From IMG/VR virus record IMGVR_UViG_3300034071_000726, positions 1-28,114 of that record: DNA of 28,114 bases; one strand, written 5' to 3'. Every line of letters begins with the position of its first letter. The first letter of the stretch is position 1. Made by a program: the position numbers and the translations under genes. Of this stretch, positions 13,201 through 19,307 are shown piece by piece. Under the pieces are notes generated by a model, which did no database searches, was not told the origin of the DNA, and saw nothing but the letters and a program-made list of their open reading frames with translations. The DNA comes from a virus.

Positions 13201-13307
13201 AAGAGCCTAGAATTATGAAAATGGACTGGCGCTCATTAGGATATTGGCCAGTGTATAAAAATGGAAAGCTTACATGGGAAAAGGATCCTGAAAAAGATGT
13301 GCAATAA
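13197..13307 (+). CDS. microprotein (36 aa)
   Basis: ATGA overlap with the preceding gene; 11-nt overlap with the next. Trp/Tyr- and Lys-rich (MDWRSLGYWPVYKNGKLTW). Function unknown. Confidence 0.5.
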   Translation: MKEPRIMKMDWRSLGYWPVYKNGKLTWEKDPEKDVQ

Positions 13308-13389
13308 GTGCGGGATGGAAAAAGAAAACATTAACTATTGGGATAATCACCAGACTATGTCAGATACCAATGTATGGTGTGCTAAATGA
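13297..13389 (+). CDS. Cys-containing microprotein (30 aa)
   Basis: MCNKCGMEKENINYWDNHQT, then a final WCAK. The CNKC pair with a later His and Cys resembles a minimal HNH/Arc-type zinc knuckle (C-x2-C...H...C). ATGA overlap with the next gene. It may be translated only by coupling. Confidence 0.5.
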   Translation: MCNKCGMEKENINYWDNHQTMSDTNVWCAK

Positions 13390-13592
13390 CATATGATGAT
13401 TTATGCAAAAAGGTTGAAGCTCTTTGGCATGATTCATATAAAAGCAAATCCTGGGAAATAATTTGGGATCTTGTTAAACTACATAAGCCTTTTGATTTAC
13501 CATGGGAAATAAAAGATTTAAAAGGTTGTGAAGGTTGTGGTCACATGTACCCATGCAAAACCATAGAGGTTATAGAGAAGGAATTGTTATGA
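13386..13592 (+). CDS. small Cys-containing phage protein (68 aa)
   Basis: N-terminal helical part (VEALWHDSYKSKSWEIIWDL) and C-terminal CEGCGHMYPCKTIEVIEKELL with three Cys and a His in a possible metal site. Start and stop overlap both neighbours by four bases. Function unknown. Confidence 0.65.
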   Translation: MTYDDLCKKVEALWHDSYKSKSWEIIWDLVKLHKPFDLPWEIKDLKGCEGCGHMYPCKTIEVIEKELL

Positions 13593-13858
13593 TAGATTGG
13601 TTAGTGCATAAGTTATTTTGGTGGGCACCACTAAGACAAGCTATATTTGAAGAAGTCCATTTCTACGATCAGATAGAGGCTGCCATGAATGAGCCTACAA
13701 CTAATTTAACATGGGAAGAAAACGGTAAATGGTACGGATACACCTTAAATGAGATGCATAAAATATATCTATTTGATGATACAGGACATGAAAGTATGAC
13801 TGATCTATGGGATGATCTCTGGAGAAGAGATTCAGATTACAATTTAATGTATCGATAA
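13589..13858 (+). CDS. protein of unknown function (89 aa)
   Basis: I start at the ATG in the ATGA overlap (13589), not at an in-frame ATG 54 nt upstream inside the previous gene. Trp-rich start (MIDWLVHKLFWWAPLRQAIF) could be a membrane-surface helix; the rest is acidic. Function unknown. Confidence 0.65.
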   Translation: MIDWLVHKLFWWAPLRQAIFEEVHFYDQIEAAMNEPTTNLTWEENGKWYGYTLNEMHKIYLFDDTGHESMTDLWDDLWRRDSDYNLMYR

Positions 13859-14050
13859 ATGTCAAAATTTTGGGAGGATAAATCTCAGTGGATAACTAAT
13901 TGCCCAATATGTTATTGTGCAGTCACTCATCAATTAAGAGATTATCATATTCAATATCATGAAGATTTGATCGCAATTAGTGAGGTCGGCGAAAATAGAG
14001 AGATCCCAGTCAACTACGTTGACACAACTGATGGTATAATAGATACCTAA
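13859..14050 (+). CDS. C2H2-like zinc-finger protein (63 aa)
   Basis: CPICYCAVTHQLRDYHIQYH contains Cys15-X2-Cys18 with two following His, a C2H2-type arrangement. It starts directly after the previous stop. A nucleic-acid or protein contact role is inferred. Confidence 0.62.
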   Translation: MSKFWEDKSQWITNCPICYCAVTHQLRDYHIQYHEDLIAISEVGENREIPVNYVDTTDGIIDT

Positions 14051-14065
14051 CGATAAGGGTATAAT

Positions 14066-14296
14066 ATGTGGTGGTCTTGGGTACTTGCCGTAATTGGCGT
14101 AGCTGGAATATATTTTGTGGGCAGAAAAGATAAATGGGGTTGGTTTGTACTCCTATTTAATGAATGCCTTTGGATAGCATATGCAGTAATAACTAAACAG
14201 TATGGATTTATATTCTCAGCAATTGCTTATGCTGCGGTATATATTAAATCTTATATACATTGGTCTAAAGAGCCAGTAAATAAGATACATTTGTAG
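14066..14296 (+). CDS. three-span small membrane protein (76 aa)
   Basis: Three hydrophobic segments (about 3-17, 24-41, 47-63) separated by short charged loops (GRKDKWGW, KQYG). AAGGG ends six bases before the ATG, so the TATAAT that touches the ATG is probably not its promoter. The pattern resembles small phage membrane proteins and loosely half-transporters; the function is not assigned. Confidence 0.68.
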   Translation: MWWSWVLAVIGVAGIYFVGRKDKWGWFVLLFNECLWIAYAVITKQYGFIFSAIAYAAVYIKSYIHWSKEPVNKIHL

Positions 14297-14305
14297 GGGG
14301 AACAG

Positions 14306-14560
14306 ATGGCATATTCTAGATTCACAGATAGCGATATATACATATACGCTCATGTAGGCGGATGGATAGAATGTGCAGCATGTTGGTTAAATGAACCTTC
14401 AGATGAGTACTCTTTGCTCTCAATGTCAGAAGAGATACATGATGATGGGCACCTTATTACACATGTTCGGGAGCATATTAAAGCTGGACATGATGTACCT
14501 GTTGGTTTATTAGCAGAAATTCTCAATGATCCAGATAGATATGGGATGATGGTTGACTAA
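14306..14560 (+). CDS. small zinc-finger-like phage protein (84 aa)
   Basis: CAAC (about 22-25) followed by several His (EEIHDDGHLITHVREHIKAGHDVP) suggests a Cys2-His2 type metal site. AGGGGGAA precedes the ATG. I recall similar proteins ending in AGHDVP from other actinophages. Function unknown. Confidence 0.7.
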   Translation: MAYSRFTDSDIYIYAHVGGWIECAACWLNEPSDEYSLLSMSEEIHDDGHLITHVREHIKAGHDVPVGLLAEILNDPDRYGMMVD

Positions 14561-14568
14561 GATTATGG

Positions 14569-14574
14569 TACAAT
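14569..14574 (+). promoter_or_regulatory. -10 box (TACAAT), leaderless start
   Basis: TACAAT ends six bases before the ATG at 14581. A TTGACT lies upstream (14553-14558), but the gap is only 10 bp, too short for a normal -35 box. Confidence 0.45.
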
Positions 14575-14580
14575 AATAGA

Positions 14581-14778
14581 ATGGACAATACAATGGATTA
14601 CTTATCAGACAACGAAGAAGAAGACAAATGGGACAATATTCAGAAAGCTTGCTGGAGCGGATATAAGCAGGTTGGAATGAAGGATAAAGGCGGTAAGCAG
14701 GTCCCTAATTGCGTACCCGTAAAGAAGTCCTTGTTCGGCACAGAAGGGCCTCAGAAGCTCATACCAAGGAATAAGTAG
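14581..14778 (+). CDS. small protein with GYKQVG..VPNCVP motif (65 aa)
   Basis: The middle ACWSGYKQVGMKDKGGKQVP followed by NCVPVKK is a motif I recall from several phage proteins, where it forms a basic, Cys-bearing turn. Acidic head, basic tail. Function unknown. Confidence 0.65.
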   Translation: MDNTMDYLSDNEEEDKWDNIQKACWSGYKQVGMKDKGGKQVPNCVPVKKSLFGTEGPQKLIPRNK

Positions 14779-14779
14779 C

Positions 14780-14944
14780 ATGGGTATACTAGATAACCTG
14801 GAAGCCTACATGGAGGCGGAAGAGGCAGAAAAATGTCATTACTGCCAAGCCCTTGCTACATATAATGATTTAGCTGAAGTAGATAGAACCTATCAAATAG
14901 TAGGCGTATGTGCATGTCATTCATATAAAGGATTAGTTTCCTAA
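14780..14944 (+). CDS. small zinc-binding protein (54 aa)
   Basis: Cys19-His-Tyr-Cys22 and Cys44-Ala-Cys46-His (EKCHYC, VCACHSY) form a probable zinc site around a short sheet (DRTYQIVGV). It starts one base after the previous stop. I recall similar proteins in other actinophages. Function unknown. Confidence 0.65.
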   Translation: MGILDNLEAYMEAEEAEKCHYCQALATYNDLAEVDRTYQIVGVCACHSYKGLVS

Positions 14945-14990
14945 TTAGATTAATATTGACCGAAAGTGAAGTCGAAAAGTAGAGACACCC

Positions 14991-15005
14991 AGTCACTACG
15001 TGACT
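14991..15005. repeat. short hairpin upstream of the DUF1232-like gene
   Basis: AGTCAC-TAC-GTGACT, a perfect 6-bp stem with a 3-nt loop, 15 nt before the ATG at 15021. It might mask translation or mark an operator. Confidence 0.4.
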
Positions 15006-15020
15006 ATATAGATTGGCAGC

Positions 15021-15401
15021 ATGAAGAATTTAAATCAGGTATTTAAGCCTTATAAGGCTCAGTTTGATAGGTGTCCTACCCATATTAAGATCCTAGCCAT
15101 ATTGTGCGTCATGTACCTATCAATAACGCCTGACCCATTTGATATACTATTTCCATGGGCGGCATTCTCAGATGATATATTCATAGCAGGCATCCTACTC
15201 AAGATATTGCACAAACACGGCGGGCTACCAGAAGAAGATAGAACTACCCCTATAGATCTACTAAGAGATATATTCAAGAGAGTAGATAAGAAACAAGAAG
15301 ATACTTACTTAAAAGTAGATGATTCTTCCTTGGCAGTACATTTATTTAAAGATAATGTATGTAGCCATTGTGGACTTATATCCCCTAATAATACCAAATA
15401 G
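15021..15401 (+). CDS. DUF1232-like membrane protein with Cys tail
   Basis: 126 residues. ITPDPFDILFPWAAFSDDIF followed by IAGILLKIL fits the DUF1232 core (SPIDLIPDFIP..G..DD), a short membrane-associated helical hairpin. A charged helix (about 75-100) and a Cys pair (VCSHCGL) near the end follow. It is the last plus-strand gene of the left arm before the convergent gap. Confidence 0.62.
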   Translation: MKNLNQVFKPYKAQFDRCPTHIKILAILCVMYLSITPDPFDILFPWAAFSDDIFIAGILLKILHKHGGLPEEDRTTPIDLLRDIFKRVDKKQEDTYLKVDDSSLAVHLFKDNVCSHCGLISPNNTK

Positions 15402-15480
15402 ACCAAGAAATAAGCTTAGAGAAATAGAGCATTTTGGTCTCTACCCATTATATCCCCCCTCCCTTTATCTCCCTTGTATG

Positions 15481-15495
15481 AGCCTCCTAGAGGCT
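15481..15495 (+). terminator. hairpin after the left-arm genes
   Basis: AGCCTC-CTA-GAGGCT, extendable by AT pairs on both sides, then TTATATAG. A weak intrinsic terminator for the plus strand is likely. Confidence 0.45.
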
Positions 15496-15680
15496 TATAT
15501 AGTGGAGTATTGTGGAGTAAAGTGGAGAATCATACTATCAATTTAGATCCAAATACTATCATTATATATATCTAGATATACCTATGTAATAGAACGCTAC
15601 CATTTGATGTTCATAATGTCAATAGGGCCTATATAAAGCATATTGGCCAATATTTGTCAATAGCTTTCATATAAAAAATT

Positions 15681-15706
15681 CCAGGATATTTAAAATTTGT
15701 TCGTAA
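15681..15706. repeat. intergenic element copy 1 (CCAGG-N16-CGTAA)
   Basis: TTCCAGG, 16 bp, CGTAA, then 13 bp and CCC. One of nine copies, all in the same direction. This copy has no DnaA box; AT-rich spacer. Confidence 0.6.
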
Positions 15707-15824
15707 AGAGAGAATTTGGCCCATATTTATGCAGAAAAAATAGATCTAATTCTGTCATATTTATATAACATTTTGTTATATTCTATATAGATATTGACAG
15801 ATTTTGATCGATATGCTGCAAATT

Positions 15825-15850
15825 CCAGCGTATTTTTATATGCGTCGTAA
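15825..15850. repeat. intergenic element copy 2
   Basis: TTCCAGC-N16-CGTAA, then 13 bp and CCC; shares GAAATTTGGCCCATA-like sequence with copy 1, making these two the closest pair among copies without DnaA boxes. Confidence 0.6.
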
Positions 15851-15934
15851 AGAAGAAATTTGGCCCATAAGATGGGCATACAAAAATGGGACATATAACT
15901 AATTAAAGCTATATGCCCCATAGGGGAAATCATA

Positions 15935-16279
15935 TTAGAATGAATCTAGATCCATTATGTACTTACTATCTCTTACTCTTGTTTCTTTCAAAGAGTCTAT
16001 TGTTAGGTTTCTATCTACCGCCCCGTATTTTGCTTCGAGCATGTCATTGAGAGCATCTGCTAAAAGCAATCCTTCGGATGTGTAGCCTTTATCCCATTCT
16101 GACTTTAATCTAAGGGAATTGTATTGGATAATATATCTAACTAGTTCCATTAGCCTGTCTTGGGTGTATAAGGTATGTTCAGTTGTTAGTACATTTGCCA
16201 TTACGGCAGGTGAGAAGTTAGCATTGTTTAGATAGTCTGTTAGTTTTTCTGCTGCTTTGAATTCGTTTGCTTTAGCCAT
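15935..16279 (-). CDS. helical protein of unknown function (114 aa)
   Basis: Last minus-strand gene of the right arm. I start at the ATG at 16279, behind GAAAGGCGG and the TGTCAG-type promoter; an open frame continues further upstream through the promoter but cannot be transcribed from it. All-helical (FKAAEKLTDYLNNANFSPAV, RLMELVRYIIQYNSLRLKSE) with a basic N-terminus. No family recognised. Confidence 0.75.
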   Translation of the reverse strand: MAKANEFKAAEKLTDYLNNANFSPAVMANVLTTEHTLYTQDRLMELVRYIIQYNSLRLKSEWDKGYTSEGLLLADALNDMLEAKYGAVDRNLTIDSLKETRVRDSKYIMDLDSF

Positions 16280-16300
16280 TGAGTTCCGCCTTTCGTTTTG

Positions 16301-16322
16301 ATTATACCATTGACCACTGACA
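16301..16322 (-). promoter_or_regulatory. TGTCAG-N10-TATAAT promoter (P1)
   Basis: On the minus strand TGTCAG (16322-16317), 10 bp, TATAAT (16306-16301). Subtype TGTCAGTGG. Drives the gene at 15935-16279. Confidence 0.8.
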
Positions 16323-16394
16323 TTTGTAAATGAAGCGAGGACCCTCCCCTTTCCCAGTTTCCCACCAGAGAGGAGGATCCCCACACTTAGATTG

Positions 16395-16544
16395 TTACTT
16401 GACGTTCTTCTTGTCTGTGAAGACTACGCCTTCTTGTGCTGCCTTGTTGATGACTCCTAGAGCTGCAGCTGAGAAGCGACCACGCTTTCCTACTGAGATT
16501 CCTTGGGCCTTTAGGTATTCACGAGTTGTTGTTGGTGTTGACAT
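16395..16544 (-). CDS. lsr2-like: Lsr2-like DNA-binding protein, C-terminal domain only
   Basis: 49 residues: TREYLKAQGISVGKRGRFSA followed by AALGVINKAA matches the C-terminal domain of Lsr2 (REWA...G..VS.RGR.P..V..AY..A), whose RGR inserts into the minor groove of AT-rich DNA. The N-terminal oligomerisation domain is missing, so it could bind without bridging and act as an antagonist of host Lsr2, or use its short tail otherwise (inference). Start at 16544 follows GAAAGGATC. It has its own sigma70-type promoter, unlike its neighbours. Confidence 0.75.
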   Translation of the reverse strand: MSTPTTTREYLKAQGISVGKRGRFSAAALGVINKAAQEGVVFTDKKNVK

Positions 16545-16578
16545 TTAGTTTGATCCTTTCTAGATCTTTGTTATATAT

Positions 16579-16607
16579 ATTATATCCCATTTCCAGGGAA
16601 TTGTAAA
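16579..16607 (-). promoter_or_regulatory. sigma70-type promoter of the Lsr2-like gene
   Basis: On the minus strand TTTACA (16607-16602), 17 bp, TATAAT (16584-16579). The spacer contains the CCTGGAA part of the repeated element (copy 3). No TGTCAG box. Confidence 0.65.
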
Positions 16608-16619
16608 TAGGGTACGTAA
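16593..16619. repeat. intergenic element copy 3
   Basis: TTCCAGG-N17-CGTAA then 13 bp and CCC. It overlaps the spacer and -35 box of the Lsr2-like promoter, so a protein binding here would affect that gene directly. Confidence 0.6.
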
Positions 16620-16693
16620 AGCAATATTTTTGCCCGTGTCCCTTAGCTTAATGACCGTTATGTCCGAATTGTCCATAACGGCCAAAGCTATCT

Positions 16694-16879
16694 TTATTTA
16701 GTTGTTACTTCTAATTCTACTACGTTGTATGGTTCAATGATGTCATTAACTGGAATCTCAGTCCAGCCTTCTGCAGGAATCCTAAGTGATGACTCCCACG
16801 CAAGGTCGTGAGACTCTGCATTAATGATTACATAAAAATCCTGCTTGCGGTCACCATAGATTTTATAATCTTTTCTCAT
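16694..16879 (-). CDS. protein of unknown function (61 aa)
   Basis: Last gene of the operon starting at 18927. ATGA overlap with the gene before it. Strand-rich (KQDFYVIINAESHDLAWESS) and ending NVVELEVTTK. No family recognised. Confidence 0.65.
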   Translation of the reverse strand: MRKDYKIYGDRKQDFYVIINAESHDLAWESSLRIPAEGWTEIPVNDIIEPYNVVELEVTTK

Positions 16880-17019
16880 AGCCCCACCTGCTCTACCTTA
16901 TCTTTAATTAATTTAGCAATGATGTTATGGGCCTCGATGTTTTCAGTTTCGCTGCCACCCCATAGCAAAGCTTGGGCCTTACTAAGTTGATCGTTTAAGT
17001 ATTCATCACTCATCTTCAT
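16876..17019 (-). CDS. small helical protein (47 aa)
   Basis: I choose the ATG at 17019, six bases after AGGAGG; an ATG two codons later (17013) is the alternative. The gene starts inside the acidic tail of the previous gene. Sequence YLNDQLSKAQALLWGGSETE...IIAKLIKDKVEQVGL is helical. Unknown function. Confidence 0.6.
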   Translation of the reverse strand: MKMSDEYLNDQLSKAQALLWGGSETENIEAHNIIAKLIKDKVEQVGL

Positions 17020-17323
17020 CTTCGTCCTCCTCATCTTCCTCAAACATTGTATCCACAATGTAGTCACGGTTAGTCATCCATTCAAGGACATCGTCTTGGT
17101 GTTGTTCGGCACCGTACTCCAAGGAGAACCCTTGGCCAGCCTCCACGGCCTCGCACAGGTGGTCCCACATTTGGTCTTGTGTAACCTTAGCCCTGTATGT
17201 CTCATCGTCTAGGATGTTATTAATAGTTGACCATGTCCATAGCCAAACAAGCGATAGGCCAAGGTCGGTGCTGTCTAGAATCTCTAAACACTTGTTTAGT
17301 TTATCTTTATCTTCAGGCTTCAT
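17006..17323 (-). CDS. acidic-tailed protein (105 aa)
   Basis: Helical body with Trp-rich stretch (LSLVWLWTWSTINNILDD) and a C-terminal run of Asp/Glu (about 93-105). Such tails can mimic DNA or bind basic partners. Overlaps the upstream gene by 11 nt and the downstream one by 14 nt. No family recognised. Confidence 0.68.
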   Translation of the reverse strand: MKPEDKDKLNKCLEILDSTDLGLSLVWLWTWSTINNILDDETYRAKVTQDQMWDHLCEAVEAGQGFSLEYGAEQHQDDVLEWMTNRDYIVDTMFEEDEEDEDEDE

Positions 17324-17609
17324 TCAATGGCTCCGAATCTATTCTCTCTTGAATTGCAAATGAGAGTTGATATGTTAGTTGATACAGGTCAACTAGCATG
17401 TCGAGTCGTCCTTCACACTCTGTACGGACCATAGAGTCCATTGCCTCTTCGGACCTTTCTTCTTGTGCTAATGCCTCTGATAGGTCTTGCTCAGCAATTA
17501 GCATTAGATTCTTTAGTTCACCATGCAAGATATCAAGGCCTGATACTCCAGCATTAACCATGCGTTGCAAATGGGGCGGGAGCCCAATGTCTTCTGCAGT
17601 CATATTCAT
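17313..17609 (-). CDS. helical protein of unknown function (98 aa)
   Basis: Almost all helix, acidic, Leu/Glu-rich (ELKNLMLIAEQDLSEALAQE). Two possible Met starts (17609, 17603); the first overlaps the preceding stop (TAATG). No family recognised. Confidence 0.68.
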   Translation of the reverse strand: MNMTAEDIGLPPHLQRMVNAGVSGLDILHGELKNLMLIAEQDLSEALAQEERSEEAMDSMVRTECEGRLDMLVDLYQLTYQLSFAIQERIDSEPLNEA

Positions 17610-17815
17610 TAATACACCCTTTCGTTATCAAGCATTATATCAGTTGCCACTGACAAAATATGTTCCATAGTATCAATTGCTCCTGTGTAATATGCATCTG
17701 ATTCGAAATACTCATCTTCATTTAAAGGTATGTTATTTCTAGCATCCTCTAAATCTTGTTCTAAACTAATCTTATGTATCTTTAGATATTCCATAAAATG
17801 TGATGACCTAGTCAA
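17609..17815 (-). CDS. small acidic protein, TTG start (68 aa)
   Basis: The TTG at 17815 has GGAGGG five bases before it, much better than the internal ATG at 17794, so TTG is favoured. Helical (FMEYLKIHKISLEQDLEDAR), acidic. Overlaps the upstream gene by 8 nt. Unknown. Confidence 0.6.
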   Translation of the reverse strand: MTRSSHFMEYLKIHKISLEQDLEDARNNIPLNEDEYFESDAYYTGAIDTMEHILSVATDIMLDNERVY

Positions 17816-17984
17816 AATAACCCTCCGCCCATAGTCCCTGGAGAAAACTAACTGTCATCTCCAAATCAGTTCTAAGTTGTGTCTTGTCCATTAAATCGGA
17901 CGGGGATCGAAGATAGAATAACTTAGCATCATGTACTGAGTTAATCATAGTATCTAAATCATCTTTAGTATATCCTAGCATCAT
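17808..17984 (-). CDS. small helical protein (58 aa)
   Basis: ATGATG start overlapping the previous stop. MMLGYTKDDLDTMINSVHDA and a C-terminal TVSFLQGLWAEGYFD; helical hairpin likely. I recall similar short proteins in other phages, without function. Confidence 0.62.
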   Translation of the reverse strand: MMLGYTKDDLDTMINSVHDAKLFYLRSPSDLMDKTQLRTDLEMTVSFLQGLWAEGYFD

Positions 17985-18193
17985 AAGCAGAACTCATCTC
18001 CTTCAATATATCCATAGTATTCATTGTATGATTGTTTTAAGTTATCAGGAGCAAATTCCATAAACTTAAATTCAGCATATGCTGTGCCCTCATCTAAATT
18101 AGCATTGTTCCATTGCTCAAATAGATGTTGCTCAATATCTACTTGAATTGCTCCAAGAAGATGCTCTCCTACTGTATCTGTAAATGCTTCCAT
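17981..18193 (-). CDS. small acidic protein (70 aa)
   Basis: Between the YubB-like gene (TAATG overlap) and the 58-aa gene (4-nt overlap). Acidic and aromatic (SYNEYYGYIEGDEFCL at the end). No family recognised. Confidence 0.65.
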   Translation of the reverse strand: MEAFTDTVGEHLLGAIQVDIEQHLFEQWNNANLDEGTAYAEFKFMEFAPDNLKQSYNEYYGYIEGDEFCL

Positions 18194-18927
18194 TATGCTT
18201 CCGCCTTTCTATATTCAGGAACTTTGGTTTCTAAGTATACACTATGGGTCTGACATTCTTTAACAGCCTCTAGGTCTGCCTCGCCAAGCCAGTTGCAAGC
18301 ACCGCAGATTTCTCCACATTCATTCTCGCAGTATTCCATTTGATTAGTTGCATCACAATCACGGCACATGTTATCGTATTCTGATTCTGAGATAACTTCA
18401 CCACGGAGGAATTCCATTTCCCCACCCCAACCTGTTTCTTCTTCATATGATAAAGTAAATAGTAGTGTTGGGTATTGTGCAGATAGTTTAGAGATAGCAC
18501 CAAGAGGCCGTGACCATGCAGTATTAAAGTTATAATGAACTACATAGTTCTCGCCATTCTCGGCTTCCTCGATAGTTGTATCAGGATACTTGTCATCTTC
18601 TGATACAGCAACATCCCACTTAGTACCCCACTCACGAACATTAAAGTTGTACCAGTCATTGGTCTCAAACTTCATTGCCTGAGAAAAGTCGGTGGAACGA
18701 GGAGGCTGTCCATGATATACCTCATCAGTAATACCAGCATCTCTATAGTTATAGATATTATGAAAAGCAAAGATAGGATTAACATACTTAGTCTGCTTGA
18801 CATCATATGATAAATCACCTACAGGTGTAATTGAATAGATGAATGGCTTATTCATCTGCTTGATTAAAGATTTTACTTGCTCAGGATTACCTTCGATAGT
18901 TAATCCATTAAATACCCAATTTGGCAT
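18193..18927 (-). CDS. YubB/Api92-like ferredoxin-fold protein with Cys cluster
   Basis: 244 residues. MPNWVFNGLTIEG at the start, and NFNTAWSRPLGAISKLSAQ followed by YPTLLFTLSYEEETGWGGE, match the YubB (DUF1281, Api92-like) family of phage and plasmid proteins with a ferredoxin-like fold. The family's function is unknown. Residues about 193-220 add a Cys-rich insertion (CRDC, YCENECGEICGAC) that could bind zinc. First gene of an eight-gene operon from promoter P2. Confidence 0.72.
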   Translation of the reverse strand: MPNWVFNGLTIEGNPEQVKSLIKQMNKPFIYSITPVGDLSYDVKQTKYVNPIFAFHNIYNYRDAGITDEVYHGQPPRSTDFSQAMKFETNDWYNFNVREWGTKWDVAVSEDDKYPDTTIEEAENGENYVVHYNFNTAWSRPLGAISKLSAQYPTLLFTLSYEEETGWGGEMEFLRGEVISESEYDNMCRDCDATNQMEYCENECGEICGACNWLGEADLEAVKECQTHSVYLETKVPEYRKAEA

Positions 18928-18954
18928 TTTATATCCTTTCGTTGATATGTTCCT

Positions 18955-18976
18955 ATTATATATTAGACCACTGACA
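18955..18976 (-). promoter_or_regulatory. TGTCAG-N10-TATAAT promoter (P2)
   Basis: Minus strand TGTCAG (18976-18971), 10 bp, TATAAT (18960-18955). Subtype TGTCAGTGG. Upstream is GGGTCA(18993-18998)...TGACCC(19011-19016), a possible operator in place of the CRP-type site. Confidence 0.8.
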
Positions 18977-19030
18977 AATGTCTATATGATATGGGTCACA
19001 AACGATAATTTGACCCCTCCAAATTAGTGT

Positions 19031-19066
19031 TTACACTTCTATATGTAAATCAATATAGATGTGTAA
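19031..19066. repeat. 14-bp inverted repeat, one mismatch
   Basis: TTACACTTCTATAT (19031-19044) and ATATAGATGTGTAA (19053-19066), 8-bp centre. About 100 bp upstream of the P2 start. Candidate operator; as RNA a weak hairpin. Confidence 0.45.
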
Positions 19067-19093
19067 GCTTTGTGGTCAAGATCATAGCAAATT

Positions 19094-19119
19094 CCAGGGA
19101 ATATAATTGACAGTCGTAA
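19094..19119. repeat. intergenic element copy 4
   Basis: TTCCAGG-N16-CGTAA then 13 bp and CCC, followed by CTTTGC-GG-GCAAAG (19142-19155). Confidence 0.6.
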
Positions 19120-19159
19120 CGACAATATGCTACCCTCATGTCTTTGCGGGCAAAGAAAA

Positions 19160-19180
19160 ACCCCCCAGCTAGTGGGGGGT
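19160..19180 (-). terminator. strong intrinsic terminator, minus strand
   Basis: Minus strand ACCCCCC-ACTAGCT-GGGGGGT followed by TTTTTCTTT: a 7-bp, nearly all-GC stem plus a U run, a textbook intrinsic terminator. It ends transcription about 130 nt after the gene at 19308. Confidence 0.88.
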
Positions 19181-19306
19181 CTTGAATAATGGCTGCCTGG
19201 ATTTCCAACGAAAGAAATAAACCCGCTTTACTTAGCGCCTGGCCATTGAGACTGATAGACGCACCATTATATTTCCTATTAAAACCAGGACCTTAGTCCT
19301 AGTCTA
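19160..19306 (-). ncRNA. candidate structured RNA between gene end and terminator
   Basis: The ~145 nt between the stop at 19308 and the terminator have no gene but have structure on the minus strand: AGGAC-TAAG-GTCCT hairpin (about 19287-19300) and AATGGC(19247-19242) pairing with GCCATT(19193-19188) around a 48-nt domain, then the terminator. -10-like boxes occur at 19307-19312 and 19266-19271 but without good -35 boxes, so this may be a 3' UTR-derived RNA or an independent one. Confidence 0.4.
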
Positions 19307-19307
19307 A

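Larger units (their letters stand above)
15402..15934. other. 533-bp convergent intergenic region, AT-rich, palindromes and repeats
   Basis: No convincing gene. It holds, in order: a hairpin after the plus-strand genes (15481-15495); GTGGAG three times (about 15503-15530); TGTCAATAG twice (near 15618 and 15656) around a perfect 14-bp palindrome ATATTGGCCAATAT (15640-15653); two copies of the repeated intergenic element (15681-15706, 15825-15850), each followed by TTTGGCCCATA; and, between them, ATATAACA-TTT-TGTTATAT (15763-15781) nested inside TCTGTCA/TGACAGA. Lying between two opposing gene arms, it could be a replication or terminus site (inference). Confidence 0.6.

Noticed and set aside
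14019-14040. TTGACA-N10-TATAAT near 14019 (and TTGACT-N10-TACAAT near 14553) as plus-strand members of the short-gap promoter class
   Set aside because: The first box is not TGTCAG and the alignment of bases differs; only two cases, so coincidence cannot be excluded.
14060-14065. TATAAT touching the ATG at 14066 as a promoter for that gene
   Set aside because: Transcription would begin inside the gene; AAGGG six bases before the ATG explains translation from an upstream transcript.
15319-15546. Plus-strand frame of 75 codons across the end of the DUF1232-like gene
   Set aside because: It overlaps a better gene, lacks a ribosome site, and its second half lies in low-complexity intergenic sequence.
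16328-16380. Intrinsic terminator after the Lsr2-like gene (GGATCCTCC / GGAGGGTCC)
   Set aside because: A 9-bp pairing with one G-U exists but the loop is long and no U run follows; too weak to call.
19098-19119. Reading the repeated element as an ECF-sigma promoter (GGAA...CGT) on the plus strand
   Set aside because: The GGAA part is not kept in all copies, the direction faces away from the adjacent genes, and no gene starts downstream on the plus strand.
19188-19270. A tRNA or tmRNA in the region before the strong terminator
   Set aside because: No T-loop consensus (GTTCRAAT), no acceptor pairing of 7 bp; kept only as a candidate structured RNA.
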